Made by a program: the position numbers and the translations under genes. The notes under the pieces are model-generated. The model saw only the letters and a list, made by a program, of their open reading frames with translations. It was not told where the DNA came from and did no database searches. This document shows positions 1 through 7,012 of a stretch of 16,394 bases of DNA, piece by piece; the stretch's first letter is position 1; each line of letters opens with the position of its first letter. The DNA lies in assembly GCA_000433175.1 (NCBI GenBank), contig HF986728.1:44405-60798 (forward strand). The letters are read 5' to 3'. This DNA is from Prevotella sp. CAG:1058. GTDB taxonomy: Bacteria > Bacteroidota > Bacteroidia > Bacteroidales > Bacteroidaceae.

Positions 1-1228
1 GGCCGCCGTCAAGCGCCGGTATGGGCAGTATGTTCATGAAGGCGAGGATTATGCTCAGGAAAGCCGTCATGCGCCAGAACATCATCCAGTCCCAAACGGG
101 AGGGAACAGACTGCCTATCGCACCGAAGCCTCCGAGCGACTTGGCACCGTCCGCCGTGAAGACGTATTTCATGTCGTCAACGTATCCGCGAAGCACGTTG
201 ACGCCGTAGACTGCACCTGCGGGGAAGCTCTCGAAGAAGCCGTACTCCAACTTGACAGGCTTGTAGTACGTGCCTAGATATGTCTTGCCCACGCCGAGTG
301 TAAGGTCGCCATTGAGCACTACCTGTGCAGTGTCGCGCACGGCGGGCGTGGCCTTGTGGCTGAACACTATGGTGGTGGTGCGCACCTTCAGGCTGTCGGC
401 AGGGGTTTTGGCTGCCGACATGACGTCCTGCAAGCGGCCTATTTGGTTGTCAAACTCGTTCCACGAGTCAACATTCGCACCGCCGATGGCGAGCAACTTG
501 TCGCCCTTGACAATGCCAGCCTTCTGTGCCGGCGAGCCGGCCAGCACGCTGTCGACCTCGGCGGGAATGAACGGACGGGCGAAAACAGGCTCTTCCTTCA
601 CCATCGTGAGCAGGCTCATGTCCTCGGGCATGGCAAGCGTTACTTCCTTGCCGTTGCGCAATACGGTTACCGTATGGGCATTGGCTATGGCACGGTACAT
701 GTCAACCTCAAACCTGTCGAGCGTCTTCTCGTCGGTGCGCAGCAGTATGTCGCCGTCGCGGAAACCTATTTCCTTGGCAGAATCGTTGAACTTCATACCC
801 ATCGACATGTCCTTTAGGGCATAGTAAGAGTCGCCCCAGGTGAACAGTACCATGGCGTAAATGAACAGGGCGAGCAGGAAGTTGACCAGCACGCCGCCGA
901 CCATTATGAGCAAACGCTGCCACGCAGGCTTGGAGCGGAACTCCCACGGCTGCGCCGGTTTCTTCATCTGCTCGGTGTCGAAAGACTCGTCTATCATTCC
1001 CGAAATCTTGCAGTAACCGCCCAACGGCAGCCAGCCTACGCCGTAGGTGGTGTCGCTTCTTTTGGGCTTGAACTCGAAAAGATGGAACCAGGGGTCGAAA
1101 AACAGGTAGAACTTCTCTACCCTAACGCCGAAAAGCTTGGCGAAAAAGAAGTGTCCGCCCTCGTGGAGCAGCACAAGGATCGAGATTGCCAGCATGAACT
1201 GGAGCAGTCTTATCAAAAATACTTCCAT
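1..1228 (-). CDS. rseP: RseP-type site-2 intramembrane zinc metalloprotease, 3' end cut by window
   Basis: This is a membrane protease of the site-2 family, which cuts transmembrane segments of its substrates (anti-sigma factors and leftover signal peptides in well-studied bacteria). It starts MEVFLIRLLQFM. The zinc motif HEGGH (H22, E23, H26) lies in the first membrane segment, and a hydrophobic stretch near residues 95-115 follows (MVGGVLVNFLLALF). Two PDZ-like stretches come next, around GFRDGD and GSPAQKAGIVKGDKLL. The last codons before the edge read NILPIPALDGG, the conserved LDG motif that supplies the third zinc ligand. About 409 codons are present, so only the last few dozen residues are missing, given a usual length near 450. 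It is the last gene of the minus-strand tsaB-to-rseP run, 175 bases after dxr. The ATG at 1228 is the start because the zinc motif then sits about 20 residues in, as in the family. The assignment is firm. The exact substrate in this organism is unknown. Confidence 0.95.
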   Translation of the reverse strand, partial: MEVFLIRLLQFMLAISILVLLHEGGHFFFAKLFGVRVEKFYLFFDPWFHLFEFKPKRSDTTYGVGWLPLGGYCKISGMIDESFDTEQMKKPAQPWEFRSKPAWQRLLIMVGGVLVNFLLALFIYAMVLFTWGDSYYALKDMSMGMKFNDSAKEIGFRDGDILLRTDEKTLDRFEVDMYRAIANAHTVTVLRNGKEVTLAMPEDMSLLTMVKEEPVFARPFIPAEVDSVLAGSPAQKAGIVKGDKLLAIGGANVDSWNEFDNQIGRLQDVMSAAKTPADSLKVRTTTIVFSHKATPAVRDTAQVVLNGDLTLGVGKTYLGTYYKPVKLEYGFFESFPAGAVYGVNVLRGYVDDMKYVFTADGAKSLGGFGAIGSLFPPVWDWMMFWRMTAFLSIILAFMNILPIPALDGG

Positions 1229-1403
1229 GTCGTCTTTGTTCTTGTTTAATGGAAATCAGGGTGCGGCCACGGCGCGCCGACATTATGTTGCGCCACAAAA
1301 CAGGCGCATGCGCACGGCCGGTAACCCTCTGAATACGGTTTGTTAATCTTAATAATATAATGTAAATCGTCGGCTTGTAATCATGTAAAAAAGCGCCCTG
1401 CGG
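1229..1403 (-). other. dxr-rseP intergenic leader with AT-rich segment and GC palindromes
   Basis: This 175-base gap lies between the dxr stop and the rseP start. Next to dxr it holds a T-run (minus strand GGGCGCTTTTTT after the stop), but I see no clean hairpin in front of it. An AT-rich stretch around 1340-1380 could hold a promoter, but it has no good match to TAnnTTTG. Closer to rseP are two perfect palindromes, GCGCATGCGC at 1304-1313 and GGCGCGCC at 1271-1278. Whether rseP is read through from dxr or has its own promoter cannot be decided from the sequence. Confidence 0.4.
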
Positions 1404-2552
1404 TTACAACATCTCGCTTGCAACGCGCCTTGCCTCGGCGTCGGTTGCTATATACGCGTCGTAATCGGGCTTGCTGCTGAACGCCACACGGTCCATGGTC
1501 TTCTCTATGATGTCGGCCATCTGCATGAACGAACACCTGTCCTCGAGGAACGCGCGGTTGACAATCTCGTTTGCGGCGTTGACTATGCAAGGCATGTTGC
1601 CGCCGCGGCGGATTGACTCGAACGCCAGGGCAAGGCAGCGGAACTTGTCCAGATCTGGCTCGAAGAATTCGAGTGGGTGCTTGAACAGGTCGAGACGCTC
1701 GCCGTTAAGGTGAAGACGGTCGGGGTAAGTGAAGGCGAACTGGATGGGCAGGCGCATGTCGGGAACACCCAACTGGGCCTTTACGGCACCGTCGCAGAAC
1801 TGCACCGCGCTGTGGACGATGCTCTGCGGATGGACAAGCACTTGTATCTTGTCGGCAGGAACGCCGAAGAGCCACTTGGCCTCGATAACCTCGAAGCCCT
1901 TGTTCATCATCGTGGCGCTGTCTATTGTAATCTTCGCACCCATGTTCCACGTAGGGTGCTTCAGTGCGTCGACCTTGGTAACGGTAGCCAACTGGTCTTT
2001 CGTAAAATTGCGGAACGGACCTCCCGACGCAGTAAGGAGTATCTTCTCAATACCGTTGTCGCCCTCGCCTATTATGCTTTGGAATATCGCCGAGTGCTCG
2101 CTGTCTACCGGGATAATCGGCGAATGGTATTCTGCGGCGAGCTTGCATATAAGCTCTCCTGCTACGACAAGCGTCTCCTTGTTGGCAAGGCAAATCTTCT
2201 TGCCGGCCTTTATTGCGTGGATGGTAGGGTTAAGTCCGGCGAACCCCACCATAGCCGTAAGCACCATGTCAATCGGCTGTGCCTCGACTATCTCGTCCAG
2301 TGCCTTCTTTCCGGCGTAGACCTTTATTTCGGGACGGTCGGCAAGCAGGCTTTTCAGCTCGTCATACTTATCTTCATTGGCTATGACTACTGCCGCGGGA
2401 TTGAACTCGCGTGCCTGTCTGGCCAACAGCTCCACCTTGTTATTTGCCGTAAGGCAGTACGCCTCGTACAGGTCGGAATGCTCCTTTATGACTTCAAGTG
2501 CCTGCGTTCCTATCGAACCTGTCGAGCCGAGGATGGCTATTTGCTTTTTCAT
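1404..2552 (-). CDS. dxr: 1-deoxy-D-xylulose-5-phosphate reductoisomerase (Dxr/IspC)
   Basis: It catalyses the second step of the MEP isoprenoid pathway: NADPH-dependent rearrangement and reduction of DXP to 2-C-methyl-D-erythritol 4-phosphate, in the cytosol. It is the target of fosmidomycin. The start chosen is ATG at 2552, giving 382 residues beginning MKKQIAILGSTGSIG. The NADPH-binding GSTGSIG covers residues 9-15. With this start, K125 (ANKETLV), D150 and E152 (VDSEHSAIF) fall on the same numbers as in the E. coli enzyme, which supports it over the in-frame GTG at 2570. The motifs TASGGPF, HPTWNMG and NKGFEVIEAKWLF are all present. It lies 53 bases downstream of rimM and is probably cotranscribed with murA and rimM. 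It supplies precursors for the polyprenyl carriers that the murein and envelope genes in this window depend on. Length and motifs are normal. Confidence 0.97.
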   Translation of the reverse strand: MKKQIAILGSTGSIGTQALEVIKEHSDLYEAYCLTANNKVELLARQAREFNPAAVVIANEDKYDELKSLLADRPEIKVYAGKKALDEIVEAQPIDMVLTAMVGFAGLNPTIHAIKAGKKICLANKETLVVAGELICKLAAEYHSPIIPVDSEHSAIFQSIIGEGDNGIEKILLTASGGPFRNFTKDQLATVTKVDALKHPTWNMGAKITIDSATMMNKGFEVIEAKWLFGVPADKIQVLVHPQSIVHSAVQFCDGAVKAQLGVPDMRLPIQFAFTYPDRLHLNGERLDLFKHPLEFFEPDLDKFRCLALAFESIRRGGNMPCIVNAANEIVNRAFLEDRCSFMQMADIIEKTMDRVAFSSKPDYDAYIATDAEARRVASEML

Positions 2553-2605
2553 ATATCTGTTGTTATGCACATTTAGTTAACTTCCGGTTGGCTTGCCGCC
2601 GTGCC

Positions 2606-3136
2606 TTAGCTGCCTATGTCGAGCAGTCCGGCAGGCAGGCTGACACGTATTTCACGGCTTGAGGTGTCTATTCCGGTAATGAAATCGTCTGACGCAGGAA
2701 TGAGGACTTCGCCTCCGTCGGGCGTTTCCACGCCGAAAAGCACGTTCTCCGTAGCGTCGTCCACGTATGCAATCTCTCCTATCAGGCGGTCGCCGTCGTC
2801 GGCGTCGAGCACCTTGAAGCCGCAAAGCTCTTCAAGCGTAAGCTCGTCTTCGCCACGGTCTGAGAGCTTTTTCGGGAAATACACATCGCATCCCGTCAGC
2901 TCCTGCGCCTGCTCCTTAGTGTCTATGTCGCAGAACTTGACAAGAGCCGTCTCACCCGTCTTAAACCTGTATTCCTCGAAAAAGAAAGGCACGAGAATGC
3001 CGTCTACCATCAAAACAAGGTAGTCGGAGTCGACGCGGTCGAACACATCATCGTCAAACATGAACGAAACTTCGCCCTTAACACCGTGCGGTTTCCCTAT
3101 CTTACCAATCTTGTAAACCTCTTCAGTCCTTATCAT
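2606..3136 (-). CDS. rimM: Ribosome maturation factor RimM
   Basis: RimM binds ribosomal protein S19 and helps process and assemble the head of the 30S subunit. The protein is 176 residues from ATG at 3136 (MIRTEEVYKIGKIGKPHG). An in-frame ATG at 3142 would add only two residues. The N-terminal RimM domain covers about residues 5-85 with the family signature GKIGKPHGVKGE. A PRC-barrel domain follows at about 95-174, ending in VSLPAGLLDIGS, where LPxGLL is typical of the family. Residues near 98-106 are acidic (DRGEDELTLEE), marking the linker between domains. It sits 64 bases after murA and 53 before dxr in the same direction, an order I associate with Bacteroidales genomes. I saw nothing unusual in the protein. 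Confidence 0.94.
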   Translation of the reverse strand: MIRTEEVYKIGKIGKPHGVKGEVSFMFDDDVFDRVDSDYLVLMVDGILVPFFFEEYRFKTGETALVKFCDIDTKEQAQELTGCDVYFPKKLSDRGEDELTLEELCGFKVLDADDGDRLIGEIAYVDDATENVLFGVETPDGGEVLIPASDDFITGIDTSSREIRVSLPAGLLDIGS

Positions 3137-3155
3137 AATCATCCGATTGCAAGCC

Positions 3156-3193
3156 GCAAGTTACGCAACGCCTCGACGGGCGCGGCAACTTGC
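3156..3193. repeat. Inverted repeat in the murA-rimM gap
   Basis: GCAAGTT at 3156-3162 and AACTTGC at 3187-3193 are perfect 7-base inverted repeats. A small inner stem (CGCC/GGCG on the minus strand) lies between them, so the minus-strand transcript can fold into a two-part hairpin. No T-run follows on the minus strand, so this is not a standard terminator. It could be an RNA processing or stability element between murA and rimM, or have no function. Confidence 0.4.
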
Positions 3194-3206
3194 CTGCAAA
3201 AACACA

Positions 3207-4514
3207 TCATTTAACGCGCTCTATCTTCGCTCCCAGGGCGTTCAGGCGCGACTCAATGTCCTCGTATCCGCGGTCTATCTGCGCAATGTTGTCAATGCGG
3301 CTGGTGCCGTCTGCGCTAAGTGCGGCGATGAGCAGGGCTATGCCCGCGCGGATGTCGGGACTCGTCATGCGGCCTGCCCGCAGCCGTTTCTTGTGGTCGT
3401 GGCCTACCACCACGGCCCTGTGAGGGTCGCAAAGGATTATCTGCGCGCCCATGTCTATCAGCTTGTCGACAAAGAACAGGCGGCTCTCGAACATCTTCTG
3501 GTGCAGCAATACGCTGCCGTTGGCCTGCGTGGCGACAACGAGAAGCACCGATATAAGGTCGGGGGTTATTCCCGGCCACGGCGCATCCGCCAGTGTCATT
3601 ATCGAACCGTCGATGAACGACTCCACTTCGTAATGCTCCATACGGGGTATTACAAGGTCGTCGTTGTCTATCTCAATCTTAACGCCCAGCTTGCGGAACG
3701 TGTCGGGAATGATGCCGAGGTTGCGTACCGAGACGTCCTTGATGCGAATGCCGTCGCCCACCATTGCGGCCATGCCTATGAACGAACCGACCTCTATCAT
3801 GTCAGGCAATATCTTGTGGCTGGTGCCGTGCAGGCTTTCCACACCTACTATCGTAAGCAGGTTAGAGGCAATTCCGCTGATGCGCGCCCCCATGCGGTTA
3901 AGCATGTGGCAGAGCTGTTGTATGTAAGGTTCACAGGCCGCGTTGTATATGGTAGTGGTGCCTTTGGCAAGCACAGCGGCCATAATTATGTTGGCAGTGC
4001 CCGTAATCGAGGCCTCGTCCAGCAGCATATAACACCCCTTAAGGTTGGCTCCGTTTATCTCGAACGTGCCCCGTTCCTCGTTGTGCGTGAACTCGGCGCC
4101 CAGATACTTGAAACCCAGGAAGTGTGTATCCAGCCTGCGGCGGCCTATCTTGTCGCCGCCGGGCTTGGTGACGACGGCCTTGCCGAACCTGGCGAGCAAC
4201 GGCCCTATAAGCATGACACTGCCGCGCAGCGACGCACACTTGTGTATGAACTCGTCACTTTCAAGGTAGTCAAGACAGATATTCCCAGCCTTGAAAACGT
4301 ATTCGTTCTTTCCGATACGCTCCACTTCCACCCCTATGTCGACGAGCAACTGTATCAAGTTGTTGACATCGAGAATGTCCGGAATGTTGCTTATCCTGAC
4401 CTCGTCTGAAGTCAGGAGCGAGGCGCAAATGACTTCAAGTGCCTCGTTCTTGGCCCCCTGCGGGGTTATGGTACCGCTCAGCGGATGTCCGCCTTCAATG
4501 ATGAATGAATCCAT
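3207..4514 (-). CDS. murA: UDP-N-acetylglucosamine 1-carboxyvinyltransferase MurA, Asp-type (predicted fosfomycin-insensitive)
   Basis: It transfers enolpyruvate from PEP to UDP-GlcNAc, the first committed step of peptidoglycan synthesis, in the cytosol. The protein is 435 residues (family about 420-435) and starts MDSFIIEGGHPLSG. Seen residues include K22-N23 (AKNEAL), D319 (WPGITPD) and R415 (IDRGYEDI), which match the E. coli catalytic residues K22, D305 and R397 by motif. The active-site loop reads KPGGDKIGRRRLDTH. The position held by Cys115 in E. coli (PGGCTIG) is Asp121 here, codon GAC at 4152-4154. Asp at this site is known from Mycobacterium tuberculosis and Chlamydia MurA and blocks covalent fosfomycin attack while keeping activity. 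The gene is 40 bases downstream of the DUF4290 gene. The rest of the fold is intact and enzyme identity is firm. The resistance statement is inferred from the residue. Confidence 0.97.
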   Translation of the reverse strand: MDSFIIEGGHPLSGTITPQGAKNEALEVICASLLTSDEVRISNIPDILDVNNLIQLLVDIGVEVERIGKNEYVFKAGNICLDYLESDEFIHKCASLRGSVMLIGPLLARFGKAVVTKPGGDKIGRRRLDTHFLGFKYLGAEFTHNEERGTFEINGANLKGCYMLLDEASITGTANIIMAAVLAKGTTTIYNAACEPYIQQLCHMLNRMGARISGIASNLLTIVGVESLHGTSHKILPDMIEVGSFIGMAAMVGDGIRIKDVSVRNLGIIPDTFRKLGVKIEIDNDDLVIPRMEHYEVESFIDGSIMTLADAPWPGITPDLISVLLVVATQANGSVLLHQKMFESRLFFVDKLIDMGAQIILCDPHRAVVVGHDHKKRLRAGRMTSPDIRAGIALLIAALSADGTSRIDNIAQIDRGYEDIESRLNALGAKIERVK

Positions 4515-4554
4515 TATCGGGTGGTTTTATAAGTTAATCTTGCCTGCAAAGGTT

Positions 4555-5151
4555 TCATCTCTTCTTACGCCGCCTGTCAGCATGGTCCTTCATGCTGCCG
4601 ATGTTGAACCTGAAAGTATCAAGGTCAATCTGTATCTTGCCGTCCGTAAAGCGTGCCATGTCCGACGCTATCTTCTCGTCGTCGCTCGAACCGTGGCTCC
4701 ACTGCATCAGGTTACGCTTCATCTGATTGGCCGTAAGCCTTGTCAGTTCGTCGCGTTCGGGGCCGGGTTCCATTGTCTTGAGCTTTTCGAAGAGTTCGAA
4801 CACCATGCTGCCATAGTGCTTTACAGGGTTGGTCTGCTTGGGATATTCCATCGGCTGCGGCCTTTTCATTATGTTCCTGGCCTCGTTGATGTCGACCGGG
4901 TAATCAATATCCAACTTGAAGTCGCTCATTATGGCGAGGTGGTCCCACAGCTTCTGCTGGTAGTTAATATTATCCTGTGTCTGGGGGAACATCCTTTCCA
5001 TTATGCCTACTATCGTCTCGGCGCACCGTTGCCTGTCTTCCCTGTTTTCAAGGGTCACGGCATAGTCAACCATCTTCTGCACTTCGCGGCCGTATTCGGG
5101 CAGTATAAGTTGTTCCCTTTGGGTGTTATAGTCCAATCCTTCGATGTTCAT
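4555..5151 (-). CDS. DUF4290 family protein, function unknown
   Basis: This is a soluble, charged protein of 198 residues starting MNIEGLDYNTQREQLILPEYGR. It has no signal peptide and no membrane segment. It resembles the DUF4290 family, which I know only from Bacteroidetes and which commonly lies just upstream of murA. The sequence looks mostly helical. Recognisable stretches are LPEYGREVQKMVDY (about residues 17-30), WDHLAIMSDFKLDIDYP (about 69-85) and NQMKRNLMQW (about 142-151). The C-terminus is strongly basic (DRRRKKR). No catalytic motif is apparent. It is 40 bases upstream of murA in the same direction, so a role tied to wall synthesis or growth control is a reasonable guess from position only. 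No function is assigned. Confidence 0.85.
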   Translation of the reverse strand: MNIEGLDYNTQREQLILPEYGREVQKMVDYAVTLENREDRQRCAETIVGIMERMFPQTQDNINYQQKLWDHLAIMSDFKLDIDYPVDINEARNIMKRPQPMEYPKQTNPVKHYGSMVFELFEKLKTMEPGPERDELTRLTANQMKRNLMQWSHGSSDDEKIASDMARFTDGKIQIDLDTFRFNIGSMKDHADRRRKKR

Positions 5152-5174
5152 TTACTAATTCGGTAATTTAAATT

Positions 5175-5198
5175 AAGACTTTAAGTAATTAAGGTCTT
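5175..5198. repeat. 10-bp hairpin with GTAA loop between tsaB and the DUF4290 gene
   Basis: AAGACTTTAA at 5175-5184 and TTAAGGTCTT at 5189-5198 form a 10-base-pair stem around GTAA. On a plus-strand RNA all ten pairs form, one of them G-U, and TT then ACATC follows. On the minus strand, the direction of both neighbouring genes, there is one C-A mismatch and no T-run. It lies about 25 bases upstream of the DUF4290 start, so it may be an operator-like dyad or a processing site rather than a terminator. Confidence 0.45.
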
Positions 5199-5267
5199 TT
5201 ACATCATGGCGGACAAAGACGCACGCGCACAACCGTGCCGCATGCCCAGGTCCGCACCATATAATGC

Positions 5268-5957
5268 TTACAGCAGTTTCTTAGGCGTCTTAGCCACAAA
5301 GTCTTTCAGGTAGAAAGGCACAAAGTAAGCCACGTCCTCGAACCGCCCTTCGGCCATTCGTTTCTCGGCCAGGGGGAACATGTACTCGGCTAAAGGCTCT
5401 ATGCCCTTTACCAACACGGCGTTGGGGTGGTTTATTGTGTCGAGGCACTTGCACGCCCCGTTGCCGAAGAAGCACACCTTGCCCTTGTCGAGGTATTCCC
5501 TATAAGTATCACCGTCGACAACATCGGCCTGCACCGGCCTCACCTCGTGAAGCGCCCGGTCGTAAATGCCGGCGTACACCTCCATGCGGCGCGCGTCGAG
5601 CATCGGGCAGAGCAGGGTGTCGTCGTCAAGCTCGTGCTCGAGCAATACGGGCACGGCCATCAGTTCGAGAGTAGGCACGGCTATCAGTTTCAGGCCGCGG
5701 CCGTAGCAGATGCCCTTGGCCATCGACACGCCAATGCGCAACCCGGTATAAGAGCCGGGACCGCAACTTACGGCTACGGCATCGAGCGGAATGGCCCTGC
5801 TGTCGACAAATGACAAAGCCTCGTCAACGAACACGCCCAAGGCTACGGCATGGTTGGGGCCGCTATTGTCGACCCTCTTGAACAGGCATACTCCGCCTTG
5901 GCTTACAGCCACCGAACACACGTTAGTACTTGTCTCTATATTTAAAATGCAAGACAT
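5268..5957 (-). CDS. tsaB: tRNA threonylcarbamoyladenosine biosynthesis protein TsaB (YeaZ)
   Basis: TsaB is the non-catalytic partner of TsaD in making the t6A modification at position 37 of tRNAs that read ANN codons, together with TsaC and TsaE. It acts in the cytosol. The protein is 229 residues (E. coli about 231) and starts MSCILNIETSTNVCSVAV, the phosphate-1-like segment of the ASKHA fold. The diagnostic central stretch is SCGPGSYTGLRIGVSMAKG at about residues 65-83, followed by AVPTLELMA. ATG at 5957 lies 30 bases from a perfect TAnnTTTG box on the minus strand (5987-5994). It is the first gene of the minus-strand run and diverges from yicC. None of its partner genes is in this window. 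Because ATA is heavily used in nearby genes and AUA is an ANN codon, t6A will matter for decoding here (inference). Confidence 0.94.
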   Translation of the reverse strand: MSCILNIETSTNVCSVAVSQGGVCLFKRVDNSGPNHAVALGVFVDEALSFVDSRAIPLDAVAVSCGPGSYTGLRIGVSMAKGICYGRGLKLIAVPTLELMAVPVLLEHELDDDTLLCPMLDARRMEVYAGIYDRALHEVRPVQADVVDGDTYREYLDKGKVCFFGNGACKCLDTINHPNAVLVKGIEPLAEYMFPLAEKRMAEGRFEDVAYFVPFYLKDFVAKTPKKLL

Positions 5958-5986
5958 AAAATGAAAATATCTTTTTAAATAACGTG

Positions 5987-5994
5987 CAAAAATA
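5987..5994 (-). promoter_or_regulatory. Bacteroidetes-type -7 box for tsaB
   Basis: Read on the minus strand, this is TATTTTTG, an exact match to the Bacteroidetes sigma-ABfr -7 consensus TAnnTTTG. It lies 30 bases upstream of the tsaB ATG, giving a leader of about 20 bases. No clear TTTG -33 element is seen at 19-21 bases upstream. Confidence 0.6.
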
Positions 5995-6016
5995 AGCTTT
6001 TTTCCGAAGAAATATG

Positions 6017-6024
6017 TACTTTTG
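6017..6024 (+). promoter_or_regulatory. Bacteroidetes-type -7 box for yicC-gmk-nadD
   Basis: TACTTTTG matches TAnnTTTG exactly and lies 25 bases before the yicC ATG. No good TTTG -33 element is present at the usual spacing. It is only about 22 bases from the opposing tsaB box, so the two promoters overlap back to back. Confidence 0.6.
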
Positions 6025-6048
6025 CATAAATTTAACTACAAAAGAGCA

Positions 6049-6924
6049 ATGATACAGTCAATGACGGGTTACGGAAAGTCTGTCGTAACTTTCAACGGAA
6101 AGAAAATACACGTAGAAATCAAATCGCTCAACAGCAAGGCTTTGGACTTGTCGACACGCATAGCTCCGCTATACAGGGAGAAGGAAATGGAGATACGCCA
6201 GGCAGTGTCGAAGGCGCTTCTCAGGGGTAAGGTCGACGTCTCGGTATGGGTGGAAAAGGACGAAGCGGCCGAAGCCGCGCCCATAAACAAGGCACTTGTT
6301 GAAAACTATTACAAACAGATTAAGGACATTGCAGCCGGTTCGGGCATTCCCGAGCCGCAGGACTGGTTTACCACACTGCTGCGCATGCCCGATGTAATGA
6401 CCAAGACCGAGGCCGAAGAGCTCGGCGACGAGGAATGGGCCGTTGTCAGCCGCGGCGTCGACGAAGCCCTGTCCGCACTGGTTGACTTCCGCAAGCAGGA
6501 GGGCGAAGCACTCTGCCGCAAATTCACCGAGAAGGTGGACAACATAGCATCGCTGCTCGCTTCGATAGAAGTCTACGAGAAGTCGCGCGTCGAGAAGATA
6601 CGCCAGCGCATCATTGAAGGGCTCAAGAGCATACCCGAGATTGAGTATGACAAGAACAGACTGGAGCAGGAGCTTATCTACTACATAGAGAAACTCGACA
6701 TCAGCGAGGAGAAGCAAAGGCTTGCCAACCACCTGAAATACTTCCGCGAGACCATGGCCGACGGCATAGGCCAGGGCAAGAAGCTCGGCTTCATAGCACA
6801 GGAGATGGGACGCGAGATAAACACCACGGGCAGCAAGAGCAACAACGCCGAGATGCAGAACATCGTGGTGAAGATGAAAGACGAGCTCGAGCAGATAAAG
6901 GAACAGGTGCTCAACGTATTGTAA
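6049..6924 (+). CDS. yicC: YicC/YloC family endoribonuclease or RNase adaptor
   Basis: Members of this family act on RNA. E. coli YicC has been linked to small-RNA decay and described as an endoribonuclease. The protein is 291 residues from ATG at 6049 (MIQSMTGYGKS), which matches the typical N-terminus MIxSMTGYG. The longer open frame from a TTG at 6022 overlaps the promoter box and is rejected. The N-terminal YicC domain spans about residues 1-155 (IKSLNSKALDLSTRI, ALLRGKVDVSVWV). The C-terminal DUF1732 domain spans about 205-291 and contains RLEQELIYYIEKLDISEE and KKLGFIAQEMGREINTTGSK, both hallmarks of the family. It is the first gene of the yicC-gmk-nadD run. yicC next to gmk is a conserved pairing seen also in Firmicutes. 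It is cytosolic, with no export signal. Family assignment is firm; its RNA targets here are unknown. Confidence 0.95.
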   Translation: MIQSMTGYGKSVVTFNGKKIHVEIKSLNSKALDLSTRIAPLYREKEMEIRQAVSKALLRGKVDVSVWVEKDEAAEAAPINKALVENYYKQIKDIAAGSGIPEPQDWFTTLLRMPDVMTKTEAEELGDEEWAVVSRGVDEALSALVDFRKQEGEALCRKFTEKVDNIASLLASIEVYEKSRVEKIRQRIIEGLKSIPEIEYDKNRLEQELIYYIEKLDISEEKQRLANHLKYFRETMADGIGQGKKLGFIAQEMGREINTTGSKSNNAEMQNIVVKMKDELEQIKEQVLNVL

Positions 6925-6931
6925 ACATACC

Positions 6932-6980
6932 GCGGCGCGGGACCGACGGCACTTGCCGCAGGCTCCGCGCCGCCCTTTTT
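6932..6980 (+). terminator. Terminator-like hairpin between yicC and gmk
   Basis: GCGGCGCGG (6932-6940) pairs perfectly with CCGCGCCGC (6965-6973). A small inner stem CGGC/GCCG lies in the loop, and CC plus five T follow (6974-6980). This fits an intrinsic terminator or attenuator. The loop is long (24 bases) and gmk starts only 32 bases later with no room for a good promoter, so partial read-through into gmk is more likely than full stop. Confidence 0.55.
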
Positions 6981-7012
6981 CACCATTTGCTTACCACATA
7001 AAACCAAAGACA

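Noticed and set aside
1271..1313. GC palindromes GGCGCGCC and GCGCATGCGC as regulatory sites for rseP
   Set aside because: Such short palindromes are expected by chance in GC-rich sequence and no spacing to a promoter is evident.
3147..4409. 420-codon plus-strand open frame opposite murA
   Set aside because: It is antisense to a clear MurA, has low-complexity His/Tyr/Val/Ala composition typical of antisense shadows, and shows no family motif.
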